NCBI GenBank assembly: GCA_963969365.1
Contig: OZ017747.1
Span: 1,054,001-1,118,000, forward strand
Length of the DNA: 64,000 nucleotides
DNA from: Asterochloris sp. CNOR1
Taxonomy: Eukaryota > Chlorophyta > Trebouxiophyceae > Trebouxiales > Trebouxiaceae
Direction: 5' to 3'
Both the position numbers and the translations under genes were made by a program. Shown here in pieces: positions 35,244 through 46,525 of the stretch. The notes under the pieces are model-generated. The model saw only the letters and a program-made list of their open reading frames with translations, had not been told where the DNA came from and did no database searches. Every line of letters begins with the position of its first letter. The stretch's first letter is position 1.

Positions 35244-38200
35244 TCACGTGACAAGCTCACCTGCAGTGCTCTGGCCCTCTTCACCTGCAGCAGCCGCAGG
35301 GCCAGGAGAAGCAGGTGGCGCCTGAACTGTGTCTGGAGCTCCTTCTGAGCTGGAGTTCCCGGCCTGAGCAGGTGCAGCCGTGCCTGGTCCACGCCTCTGT
35401 CCCACTGAGCTGGTGTTCTGGGCCTGAGCATGTGCCCAAATGCCTCCCCCCCAGAGGCCTGCTGCATCGAAGATTCCGGCTGAAGCAGGTGCAGTGATTG
35501 CTGGTCCCCACCCCTGCCCCGCCGAGCTGATGGTGCCGCTCGGAGCAGCTGCGCCTGGGCCCCACCAACCCCCTGTTGGGCTGATGTTGCCGGCTTGCTG
35601 GGCATAAAGTGCAAAGCTGTTGGCGCCTCTGTTGCCTGCCAGGTACCCTACAGCAGGGCAGCCTTTCAGGTGCTGCAGCTGCATGCTGGAGCCTTCGACA
35701 TTGCTGACATACATACGTGATGCTGGTGGTGTCGCCAGCAGTGCACACCTGCTTGCAGCAGTTGCGCCCCTCTTCCATGCAGGGAACCTGCTGGAGGCAT
35801 CCCTGTCTCAAAAACAGTCATCTACCTGATTCTGTTGATGGCGAGAATTAGGGCAGTGTCTGTGCGCTGTGCTGCTGGCTGGCCCCTGGGCGGCCCGATC
35901 CTCCCGTCAAGTGATTACAGCTGAGACGCACACCCTGAGGAGTTTCAGCAGCTTTGGGGGTGCCCCGAGTTCCGAGCTGCATGCCTGCACGGCGGCTGCC
36001 AAAACCCGGCGGTAGGCCAGCTGCCAGAGCGCCTGGGCCAGAGAGGAGTCGCCGGCTCTGGAGCTCTTCCAGCTGCAGCTGCGCCATACTTGGGCCCAGG
36101 GGATCAGCTGCCCCAGCTCCCAGGGAGCCCGGGCGAAAGGGCTGCCTATGCACAACATTGCTGTCCTGCTGCTGTGGCGGCCTCTGTGAGGCCTGCTGCT
36201 TCAATGCTGCCTGGGACCTACATAGACAGATCCTTGTGAGCAGGCAGCAAGGGGATGCATGCCGACTTGCACATGCAGCAACTGCTTCACAGAAACAGCC
36301 TGGAGCAGATGTGACCTGACCTCGTGCTGTATGCCCCTGATGAGGGAGCTGTTACTGTCGTTATCTGCTGGGGGGAGTGGGAAATCGCACCCGAGCTGAG
36401 CAGGTGGCTGGTTCCTGAAGACATGTAGCTCCGCCTGTCCACAAGGCCATGCAGCATCTGCTGCATGTCTGCAATGAGCACTGCGATGATCTCTGAGCTT
36501 GCTGGCAGGCCTTGCAGCATGGCGATCTGGCGCTCCACCAGCGCCCTGGCCCTGCAGCATGCTGCAGACATGTTTGTGTTGTTGACGAGATGAACAAAAT
36601 GTTTGGCAAATTCATGCTGGCTGCTGGCTGGATCTGTGCAGAGTGCCCAGGCTTTCTAGGACTGCTTGATGATTACCCTTGGATGTCGCCAGCATCTGCC
36701 TGCTGCCTGGCTTGGGCTAGCAGCTGCGCGACTGCCAAACGCTGAGTCTGATCGATCACAATCTGGTGGTGCTCCTGCTGCGCAGGCTCCTCTGCCGGGC
36801 GTGCCACCTCTGCCACATGCCTTACCTGGCGCATGGAGGCTGACTGTAGATCCACATAGCGCAGCTGCAGTCAGGGAGCACACAGAGCTTGCCAATGAGG
36901 GTGCTGGTTCAGGCTTGCCAGGGCACACAGATTCAGTTGACGCATGTGTGATCACACGCGGCAAGGCCTACCTCTGCAGCAAACACTGGCTGCGCCTCTG
37001 CCGCAGCCGGTAGGATGGGCAGGTCCAGCTCAATCAGAACATCCTGCACAGGCACATCATGAGCAAGGCGACCATTGCATCACAGCGGCAAACAAAGTTG
37101 AGCGAAATCACGCAGTACCTTCTGCTCCTCTACAACAAATCACCAATGTCCACTGTGATGTCGCCTTCACACTGGCCCATGCAAAAGCCTGTAAGGACAC
37201 GTCTCAGCCTCACTCCCTCCTGCAGCCAGGGTCCATGCAGCTTTGCCTGTGCGGCTGGTCAAGGCAGAGCCATAGGCACAGCAGGACAGCACTGCAGGCA
37301 TTGCCCACAAGACCCACCTGAGATCTGACCGTGAGCTGGACATTCTGTGCTGCCAGGGTCAGGAGGCCGCCCAAGGCTGAGGCCATAGATGTGGGGATGC
37401 TGTTGGGGTCTGTGATGTGGAAAGACGTCCCTGAGCCACTCTGTGCCAGGCCTTGCAGCAGCTCGGCATCATAGTCATGGCCAAAGCCGAACGTGTACAG
37501 CTTGATGTTCCCAGACGAGTCCAACAGATGAGCTGTGGTCTGCTGCAGTGTCTGCTGATTGGTGACACCCAAATTTGCCTCCCCATCTGACAGCAGAAAG
37601 ATGCTACGCACTCTCTGACCTGCAGACGTCAGCAGTCGTGCAATTTACTTCACAGTTGCTGGAGGCACAAAGTCTGCTTCACTGGGGCTGCAAGAGCGGC
37701 ATTCAGTGCTCTGCCCTGCTTCAAGGAAAACTAACCTGACTGCTCAGAAGCCTCCACAGCAGCAGTGCCAAGGATGCTGATCGCCCGGAAGAGGCCTGAG
37801 CTCAGGTTGGTGCCACCGTTTGCATCAATCCTGTTCAGGCTGGTCTCTGCCTGGGTCTTGTTGCCGGGGTTCATGCTGGACAGGTCAGTGATGTCATTGG
37901 CCTGTGGACATCAGCAACTGAGGTCATCCCGGACACCCCGATGATCAGCTTGCAGACCGGATGCACAGTCCTCACCTGATTAGAAAAGGTTACCACAGCC
38001 AGTCTGTCATCTCCACTGAGCTGGCTGATGCTGAACTGCATGGCCTGCTTCGTGAGGGCCATGTGACTGCCTGCCGTGCTACCTGAGCTGTCAACGACAC
38101 ATACCAGGTCCAGTGGCAGGCGCACAGCTGACTGCTGAGGTGCTGCCTTGACTGTTGCCACTGCATTGCACCTATGCTGCTCATCAAATGAGAAGGAGTT

Positions 38201-38263
38201 CTTCTCGCAGACAGAGCTCAGCGATACTGCTCCCGCAGAAGAGACCATCGCAGGCCTCAGCAT
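35244..38263 (-). CDS. von Willebrand A-domain protein, copy 2 (apparent frameshift)
   Basis: Start at 38263 (MLRPAMVSSA) or, in frame, at 38248. Exons: 38263-37976, 37901-37736, 37619-37318, 37171-37119 and one starting at 37043; later exons are near 36.85, 36.55 and 36.2-35.9 kb, with a repetitive tail ending at 35244. MIDAS residues are present: DSSGS, the Thr of GGTNLSSGL, and the Asp of LLSDGEANLG. It is paralogous to copy 1 along its whole length (NSFSFDEQHR versus ESYTCSEQHK; LSGDDRLAVVTFSNQ versus LTADDRLAIVSFDNE). Exon 37171-37119 is 53 bases long. Its first part reads in the expected frame (CEGDITVDIGD), but the following VEEQK-DVLIELDLP is one base out, which suggests a one-base loss in a T run near 37138-37140. 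This could be an assembly error or a real lesion. Function as for copy 1. Confidence 0.78.
35330..35610 (-). repeat. Coding minisatellite in the tail of vWA copy 2
   Basis: The tail exon contains about five imperfect units of roughly 20 residues (60 bases) sharing a G-x-G-P-x-x-AP-a-x-AG core, for example GQGWGPAITAPASAG and GQRRGPGTAAPAQAG. Copy 1 has no counterpart; its tail is short and unrepeated. The repeat probably expanded after the gene duplication. Confidence 0.65.
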
Positions 38264-38362
38264 GCACACTTGCTTGCCCAAACAACAACTTTGACCAGAC
38301 CAATCTGACCTCATCTTGCTGGTTGCAGCTACGCTTTCCACTACATTGCCAGTCCTCTTAAC
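38264..38362. promoter_or_regulatory. About 100-bp divergent promoter interval
   Basis: The start of vWA copy 2 (minus) and the start of the small plastid-type gene (plus) are only about 100 bases apart. Both promoters and 5' UTRs must therefore overlap or lie partly inside the neighbouring transcript. No core motif stands out. Confidence 0.4.
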
Positions 38363-39314
38363 ATGATGACCTCACAGCTGTCCGCACGCCATGTGACAAC
38401 CCGGCCCGCAATGGCCCAGGCGCCCAGAAAGACGTCCACTGCTTGCAGGGCAGCAGCACGCCCTGAGAGCGTGCCTCAGAAGGCTGCAGCCCTGGCAGCA
38501 GCTGCCGCAGTGCTCTTGGTCAGTTTTCTGGGATGTCGGAGGCAATACAGTCTCTGGGTGCTCGATCTGCATGCATTTCGATAGCACTTTGAAGTGTGCT
38601 TTTATTGAGATATGCTGAAGTATTCCCTGATATGCACTGGCATCATAGCAGCATGCCCAGAGATTGCAGCTTCGCCCAAGCTGCCATTGCCCCCTTCGCT
38701 GACAGGGTCCTTTGATGATGCTTGCTGCAGGCCCACCCTGCCATCGCTGGTCCCCTGGACGATCTCCTGCCCGACTCAGCACCAGCACCTGTGAGTCTGC
38801 AGCTTTCATGAAACTTTTCTGATGTCGTCTGCGGCAAATCAAGTGTATGTTGTCAGTGTCTTGACCAAGATGCTGCTGCTGTGCAGCCCAAAGAGAAGTT
38901 CGAGAGGGACTTGGGCGAGGGGCGGAAGCTGAAGGTTGACCCCAGTACCATGCAGAACAACTCGTCAAGGGTGACAGCGGTGAGTGCAGTGTGGCTGTGT
39001 CAAGTTCATTGCCTGAAAGCGAGTTGTGCAAGGGCCCGGCCGTCTGAAATAGCCCTACATCCTGTGCTTGCTTTGTAGGGGGCCAAAGGCTCTGTTTCAG
39101 CCAGCGCTGACGCCCGTGGCGAGCCTGAGACAAAACGTGTTGGTGGTGGCCTTCCAGGTGGGTGCCCTTGGAAGACGATGCTGTTTCCCTGCAGGATTGT
39201 GCTCAAACTGACCCTGCTGCTGCTGTTGCTGCAGGAATTGCTAAGTCAGCCCCAAAGGAGTCTCTGGCTGCTCCCCTCACCAACCGTGGCAACCCCAGCA
39301 ACAACGGCCGCTAA
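38363..39314 (+). CDS. Small protein with a plastid-targeting-like N-terminus
   Basis: Five exons join in phase: 38363-38518, 38731-38790, 38887-38979, 39079-39157 and 39235-39314 (TAA), giving about 155 residues. The N-terminus (MMTSQLSARHVTTRPAMAQA, then Arg/Ser/Ala-rich) looks like a chloroplast transit peptide. It is followed by a poly-Ala/Val/Leu stretch ending AAAAAVLL-AHPAIAG, like a lumenal or envelope-crossing signal with a possible cleavage site. The mature part is hydrophilic and Lys/Gly/Pro-rich (KFERDLGEGRKLKV; ending NRGNPSNNGR). I do not recognise the family. A small thylakoid-associated or lumenal protein is the best guess from the targeting region alone. In-frame Mets at 38363 and 38366 are both possible starts. 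Confidence 0.7.
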
Positions 39315-39520
39315 GGCCCTTCAGACATTCAAATTTTGATATGTGAAGAGTAGAGTGATTCAATGTGCAAGGCCTACAACAGTTCTGCTGTGTGAAGCTC
39401 TGGCCTGTTGCGTTTGTGAGAAGAGCATGCATGCATGCATGTCAATTCAAAGTCCCAGGGGTTTTGAGAGGGTTGCTTTACAGGCACCCAAGTTGTGTTA
39501 CAACAGCCAGCATCAAGCGC

Positions 39521-42500
39521 ATGAGCACGAACTGTGCAGGCTTGATTGACACATTGTTGCAAGCTGTACGTGAGCTGTGCAACCCTCGTCGTGACATGGC
39601 TGTGGCATCTGCCCAACTGCACAGGGCCCTTGACTGCCAGGAGGAATTGGATGGCAGTTCTGAGGAGGTGCAGCCACTACAGTCCAGCTTGGCTGAGAAC
39701 AGCGACGATGCACAGGCCAGTCAGGACTACTTTGGTAAGGATCCAGGAGGAATGTGGAGCTGTGTGCCTCCATACATTCCGGAGGCACATTGAGTTGCCC
39801 CCTGACATTGGTCGCGTCAATTCATTGGCGATGCCCGCTCAATGGACTCCTGCTGGCTGCAGCTGAGCACATGGCGCGGCTGAAGGCTGAGGGAGAAGCT
39901 CAGAACGCAAGCAGGCGGCTGGCGGTGGCGCAGGAGCAGCTGGCAGAGTATGCTGCACAGAAGGAGATGGATGCTGCTGCCCTCTTGCAGCAGGCCCAAC
40001 AGCTGGAGGCTCTTGTGCAGGATGCGCTGCAGGTGGGCGCTGCTGTATAGATTGCCGTCCTGTTCTCGACGTGGGCATGGGGTGTCCGGCTGCAGCAGGC
40101 TCAGCAGCTGTGACCCATGCACAAACTGCTCTGCTCTGACAATCATGCCCTCGATTGACTACTGACAACCGAGCTCAGCTGCTAGTTCTCCAAGCATTCT
40201 TTCTGGACCTGCAGGCGGCAGGACAGGCGTCTGGCAGCGAGGAGCTGCAGCTGGCAGCCAGCGAGCTGCGCAAGCAGATGGCAGATGCTGCAGGCGAGGC
40301 CCGCAATTTTGCTGTGCAGCAGAGGGCAGATGTGGAGCGCTCCAAACGGACCTTCGAGGAGGTCAGCCAGTGGGCCTTCTGTACGGCTGCCCCCCCTGTC
40401 AAAGCATGAGGCCACAGCTCCGGGTGGCTGGATTGCACATCGCCCCTGGCCCTGAGCCTGCGTACTCTGCTCACAAGCATGCTGCTGGCCGCGAAAGATG
40501 GTGCCTTTTCTTTGTTGCAGGCCGACTTGCCACAGGAGAATTCTACCGTGGACCAGAAGCGCATGAGAGAAGATCTGGAGGGGAACCACATGGTCAGTGT
40601 CTGGCTGCACCTTCCACAGCAGCATGCAGCTGGGCGGCTGCAGATGCTGCCAATCTTTTGTGACAGTACCGCAGCGCACTTTTGCCACAGCTGTGTTTCT
40701 GTTGTACGGACTCATCCCCCATCTGCAAATGACACTTGATGCTGGTGCAGGGCAACGGCGTGTCCGAGGGTGATGCAGAGGAAGAGATGGCCTACACAGA
40801 CGACATCTCTGCTGAACCTGCAGCCGCCAACGGCCATGGGCGTGGAGGCGACTTCACAGAGAGGGCGCAGTATATCCCTCTGCGCCTGCAGGTGATGGGA
40901 CAACTCGCCATGCGTCCCGTAATCTGCTGCCTGATGATGTAGCCTGCTTGCTTGCTGTCTTGCTTCTGGACAAAGGCGGTGCTGGGGGGTCAGTCCCTGG
41001 GCCGTGCACAGGCCAGACACATTCACACATTGTGCCTGCCCCAATGCAATGCATGAGGACTGTGCTTCTGAATCCAGGGAGTGGCTTGTGGTCACATCTG
41101 ACCCTGTTGCAGATGCCACTATGCTCACAACCTATCCAAGCCCCGCACCCACCTTGCTGCAGCTGCCTGAGTTAAGGTTCAAGTCACATATGCCTGTCAA
41201 GCAAAGTCCATCCTGAGCCTGTCATGCTGCAGATGCCTGAGCGGCGCCTGCTTCGCCTGGTTGAGGCTGCCCTGTCTGTGTCCGAGTACACGGACAAGGT
41301 CGACGTGCTCAGCTGGAACAGCAAGACAGGGCGCATCCATGCCCAGATCAAGGACATCTGTGCCATCCTGTGTGGGCTGGTGGTGGCCCAGGATTACAAG
41401 AAGGGACAAAAGCTAATGCAGGTGGGCTGTCTCGTCTTGGGGCCTGCTGTCCACTGGCTGCACAGCGTGTCTGCCTTGCAGCCCTCACCAACAGCTGCGT
41501 GTGCTCAGGCAGCTCCAGGCTGTTGCAAACTAGGCAAGGCAGCCAGTGCCATCCTCCATCAGCAACTTTGTCTGTGACTCTGCATCATACAGTCATCAGT
41601 CTCGTCTCCCTCTCAGGGGACATGCATGCTGCTTAACAAGGCGTTGCCACCCCCCAGGGTCAGTGCAAATTCTCAGCGCATGCATGCTGGCTGAGATGGG
41701 TGGGTTCTTTGTCACACTGAGCGGCGCTGAGATGCTGACGCACCTTCTGGTTCTTTCAGCTGAGACGTGCGGCCTGCATGCTGCAGGATCGCAACTTCCA
41801 GGATCATGCCGAATTTTACCAGGATTGCTTTGAGTGCGCACGGCGCTGGAAGGTCATGAACCCCGACAGGCTGCGCTCTGAATACGGGAAGCTGGTTTAT
41901 ATGCTCATGGACTCCACAGATGTCCAGATACAGGTGGGAAAGGGGGGGCGCTCTGGACACCTGCCACATGCCTTGTGCAGGCTGCTAGCATTGCTTTCTT
42001 GCTCATGTACAGCAGCCCAACAGAGCTAAGGCACGTGGTCGCAGCAGTGAAGCCTGCAGCACATCATATATACCATCTGAGGCGCCGACCAATCTAGCTG
42101 GATGCATGCCCTTCAGGCCTCTGCTGGTGCATTCAGCGGCGTGCACCATTGATTGCACCTTGCCCAGGCCTTGCGCTGCTTGCTAATGATCTGCAGCACT
42201 GACAATCTGAGAAAGTGCCCCCCTGGGGGGTTGCCCACACCATGTTGTTCCCACACAGTGCTGCTCTGCCTTGCAGGGCCTTCTGGAGTTCAGGTGTGTG
42301 CGTCCCCTGCGGACGGTTTACTCAATGCTGGAGGAGCTTGGGGGCCTGCAGATGCTGGAGGACAGTCTCATGGAGGTGGCCACCGCTGAGATCGTAGCAG
42401 GTGGCCCTGGTAGCAGGCCGTCGCTGAGCTGGACCTTGCTGCTGCCATCCGGAGTTTTGGGAGCCCTTTAGTTTGATCCATTTTGCTGACTTGCTGCCAG

Positions 42501-45284
42501 CCTCCATGACACCTCAAGCTTCTGGAGGTGCATTCAGTTGGGAGCAGCCACTCAGCCCTGTTGGCTCTGCATGCCTGCTTTATTACATGCTGCAGCCTGC
42601 CTATGGCACCTCTTAAGTGGGCTGACCCTGCTGCACAGACGGCTCCTGCAGCTGCCCAGCCCCCTGCCGCAGGCTAGCTGCCAGCTGCATGCTCCTTCAG
42701 CACATACAGGCATTTCAGCAGCTGCAGCAAACCCCAGTCTTGAGCGCCATCCTTCTGTTTGCCACAGGTGCTGCGGCGCTGAGGCCCACACCCCTGCGGG
42801 CTTCGCAGCTCAAGCATCCAGATCCATTTGCTCTCTCAAGCGTGAGCAGGCCCCCCTCAGTCTCATGAGGCCCCTCTGCAGGTGACCGGCCACGCTACGA
42901 GATCCAGCGAGACATCAAGCGCAAGGAGCGTGCGCGAGAGATGCTTTGCAAGCGCTACAAGAGCCGTACCCTGAAGGAGGATGACATCCTGCTGTGCCTG
43001 TACAGCATCAGCGACAACAACAGCTTCCTTCTGTTCAACAGGGATCCAAGTGGGTACATGCTGCTGCTGCCTGTGCGCTCCTGCTGAAGCCCACTTCCAG
43101 TCATAATCAGCCTGTGCTCAGTGAAAAGGAGTTGTGTTGTGCTGGGTACGCCCATGTTGACCCTGGAGGCATCGCCATGCACGCCCCACCTGCGCCTAGG
43201 GTCGATGCAAGGTTTCCTGTCTGCATGGGAGCTCTGCCCTCAGCAAGCACTAACCCTTCATGCCATTTGCCCCCGCAGTCGACAAGATGATTGCCTGCCT
43301 CGAACACTACTTTGATCCTGCCCGCCCGGAGCCAGGGTACAGCCTGGGCATCTCAGGTGGTTGCGATGGGGCGCGGCTGACCCACAGCCATGAGAGGCAG
43401 TACAACTACGCGCTGCAATCCCTCACACTGTGGCGCGAGATCAGCCACGACATGTTCAAGCTGTGGTGCCTGGCGGAGGGGGACCTGCTGCGGGAGAGCA
43501 ACAGTTACAGGCTGCAGAATACCGGGCAGGTGTGTGCACATTGCAGTGGCAGGGTGCTGCCTGGGGTTGGATGTTGGTGCTGCCATTGCACAGGCTGCAG
43601 TGCCTGCATGCTTGACCTGTTGGCCCTTGAGGCCAGTCGATGGAAGGCAGTCAGGCTGCAGAGCATACAGCAAGTGGGTGACGCATCTTTGCAGGCGGGA
43701 GGATTTGCCTGGACTTGCCTGGCACGGGGCACCCTGTGGCAAGGTGTGGTGCATTGCAGAGGACAATCTGCTGTGGGTTGGCAAGGGGTACGGGCTGCAG
43801 AACACTCCCTGTGCAGGCTGCAGGTTCTGGTGCGTATAGCCTGTTGGGGGTCCAGCCTAGTTTGGCTCGAGGCGCTGCGCCCGAATTTTGCAGAACCCCG
43901 TCCTGCGGCTCTCCCTGTTATATGGGTGGCAGCCAGACTGAGTCTGCCAGCTTGTCGCGTGAGTCTGCTGGCAAGGCCTTGCTGGAAGGCACATGACAAT
44001 GTGCATTTGGCTGTAGGGGCTGCAACGAGTGCAGCAGGCGCCAGCCATCAGCAAGGCCATGCACAGCCTGCTTTGGCGGTGTCAGCAGCGCATCGGGCAC
44101 TGGGTCGGCAGCTCTGTGATCCATCTGGGCGACCACAATGTGCCCAATGCCCTCATGTTCATTGACAAGTACACTCAGGTGGGCAGAGATTGCTGTGCAC
44201 GCTGCTCCAGCTTTGGACGAACTGCCGCTGGGTGCACCTCTGCCGGCTTCTGCAGCGCCCTGTCACCTGCTACTAAGTGCTGTCACCGGCTTTAAGCGCG
44301 ATGCTGCCTAGTGAGATGGGGTGCTGCCCATCACCTGCTTCCTGTGCTCCTGCGCCAATTGCTGCATGAGCACCTGCCTGCATCACCTGCTCCTGTGCAT
44401 GCTATTTGCAGTAGCACCTGCTGATGAGTGCAGCCTCCTATTTCAGCTCAAATCCGGCTGAACCAGCTGGCGGCTGTTGAGGTCTTCCACTGGGCTGCAG
44501 GTACCCCGTATCCTAGCCCCCCTTGTTATTGTCGTGGAGCAGCTGCCCAAATTGTGCAGAGACCCCCACCTGATGCGCTATGTGACGGACACCTTTGGCG
44601 GCGTCGAGGAGTGCAGAAAGCAGATCCTGCAGGACTTCTTCAGGTGATTTCTGTGGTGATGCACCCAGCACAGCCTGTCTGGCCGCCCTCAACCGCCAAT
44701 TTGGTTGCTGCCTGATTGCCTCATGCCACATAACATAGGCTGCCAAGCACCGACTGCTGCCTGCCAATAGCGTGCACCGCTGTGCGATGCACCTGTCTGG
44801 CCGCCAGGGGCATGCTTGCTGTGCTCTGATGACGCCTAACTGCATCAAGATGTCTGCCTCTTACAGCAGATATGACCGCTGGCCTCTTGGCACATCTGCT
44901 GCCTTGAAATGTATGAGCTCTGCATGCCTTGTGCGCAGATCAGTGTCTGTCTGCGTGGTCTTCGTCCCGCTCCAGACTCACCTCAGCTCCTTGCCATGCA
45001 GCACAACAACACTGCTCTTGCTCCTTGCAGGCATGCCTTTGATGGCAGTGGAGCAGACAGCTTTTTTGATGCTGGTGAGCCACCCTCCTTGGAGTTGCGA
45101 TGAGCATCAGGTCCACTAACGCTTGAGCAGTGTGTGCACTCTGCCCTTCTGCCCTGCAGGCTCCTGCATAGATGGCAGGTTGACCTCTGCCTGGAACTGG
45201 TGTAGCAAAATTGAGAAGAAGCCTTACTGGCACGTGTTCCAATGCTGCGGCTTCCACTCCTTTGATGGCGACTTCCAGAAATGA
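39521..45284 (+). CDS. DUF2009/UPF0652 protein with an N-terminal coiled coil
   Basis: Fourteen exons give a 707-residue frame that closes exactly: 39521-39734, 39863-40032, 40215-40361, 40521-40592, 40751-40891, 41233-41421, 41760-41933, 42277-42400, 42882-43049, 43279-43529, 44017-44178, 44501-44643, 45031-45074, 45160-45284. Exons 5-14 are a strong match to DUF2009 (UPF0652), a conserved family of plants, algae and protists with no known function. Marks include AQYIPLRL, ALSVSEYTDKVD, RQYNYALQSLTLWREI, GSSVIHLGDHNVPNALMF, FDGSGADSFFDAGS and RLTSAWNWCSK. Exons 1-4 add about 200 residues of Gln/Ala/Glu-rich coiled coil. They splice in phase to the DUF2009 part, so one gene is likely, but a separate upstream gene is possible. 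No membrane segment or targeting signal is evident. Confidence 0.88.
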
Positions 45285-45455
45285 CCATTGAACCTGTGCC
45301 CTCATGCATCACCAGCTAAGCAATGAGCCCCCTTTCATGAATTTGAGGACTTGCTGAGCAGCGTTCAAGTTGTGCTGCTGCTACTAGCAGTTTGGTCCCG
45401 TGTGCTAGAATGAAATCCCAAAGATCTGAACTGAATTCATCTTCTGCGCTGCCAT

Positions 45456-46042
45456 TCAAGTCTTGTGTGTGTGGCCTGAGGCATGAGCCTTCTCCATCTG
45501 CTGCTGCTCCAGCGCTGTCAAGCGTTGATGATGCAGATCTGACTGCTGTCGTGTATCATACAGATCCACAACGGCGATGAGACCCAGTGCGCCCAGTGTG
45601 ACGGCCTGTGCACAGCAGATAGCAGCTCTCACCAGGTGCATCATGGAGAGAGCTGCATTATTTGCACAACTTGGCTGGCCAAGTCCAACAGACATGGCCA
45701 CTGCGGCGGCACCAGAGAAAAGCAACACAGGAGTCTCAGTGTGTCACTGCCCCTGAGGCAGTCACTACATACCTTCAAGGCTGAGGGCTGCTGCGCAGCC
45801 CATCTTTGCTGTCACAAGGTGACAGGACACCATGGAGAATGGGAATATGCACCAGGAGAGCCTCAGAGGGCCAGGCTAAAGGCCATCCGCACCTGAGCAT
45901 ACACACGGCTGTGAATGATTTTGAGTTGTGTGGGAATAGGCCTGGTGTACTGATATGCCAGACTCCCAAGCAGGCCTGTTGCCCACAGTCCTCCTATGGA
46001 CTTGAGCTTGTGGTCCCTGATCCACTTCCTGGCTTCTGCCAT
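45456..46042 (-). CDS. HIG1-domain (hypoxia-responsive/RCF1-like) mitochondrial protein
   Basis: Two exons, 46042-45893 and 45605-45456, splice in phase 0 to give 99 residues, the usual size of the plant family. The sequence MAEARKWIRDHKLKSIGGLW, GLLGSLAYQYTRP, KIIHSRVYAQ, then AVTLGALGLIAVVDLYD matches plant HIG1-type proteins, with two hydrophobic helices and the conserved KIIH-R-AQ between them. Yeast and animal relatives (Rcf1, HIGD) are inner-membrane proteins that bind cytochrome oxidase and respiratory supercomplexes. A ctgcag acceptor directly precedes the ATG, which suggests an intron in the 5' UTR. The tail after the second helix is hydrophilic and helical (QRLTALEQQQMEKA). Confidence 0.85.
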
Positions 46043-46525
46043 CTGCAGCAGGGGAGTCATGTCAGCAGTGACACATCCCACAGCGTGCAAGTGCTGTGAT
46101 GAGCTGCAGCTTTGCCATATGGCCAAGGAAGGGTACTTTCAGTTAAGCAGTACACAGGCTTCTTGCAGCAGATGCATATGCAAAACGGAGGTGAGGGGTA
46201 TGTTCGAGCTGCCATGTAGGAAGAGGTCATGCATGTACAGCTGTGAGCATGGCAAGGTCAAAATAGCTGAACTCTCTTTTTGCGATGCTACAGCTCACCG
46301 AAGACATGAAAGGTTAAGCTGATCGGGGGCAGAACCAGGTGTGAGAGCGAAAAAGCTTCTGACAACCTGTTTAGGTTTCCAGATCGTGCAGCTCAAGGTG
46401 ACTTGAACTACGACATGTCCTGTGTATGATGTGGTGGTGCTGCTGCTGCCTGGCTTCTCTGTGTCAAATGCAGACAAACAAAACATGTGTGTTCTTGACT
46501 CGCTGGTAAAGCAGCAGAAACCGCA

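Noticed and set aside
39426-39441. GCAT simple repeat
   Set aside because: Four short units only; an ordinary simple-sequence tract with no sign of function.
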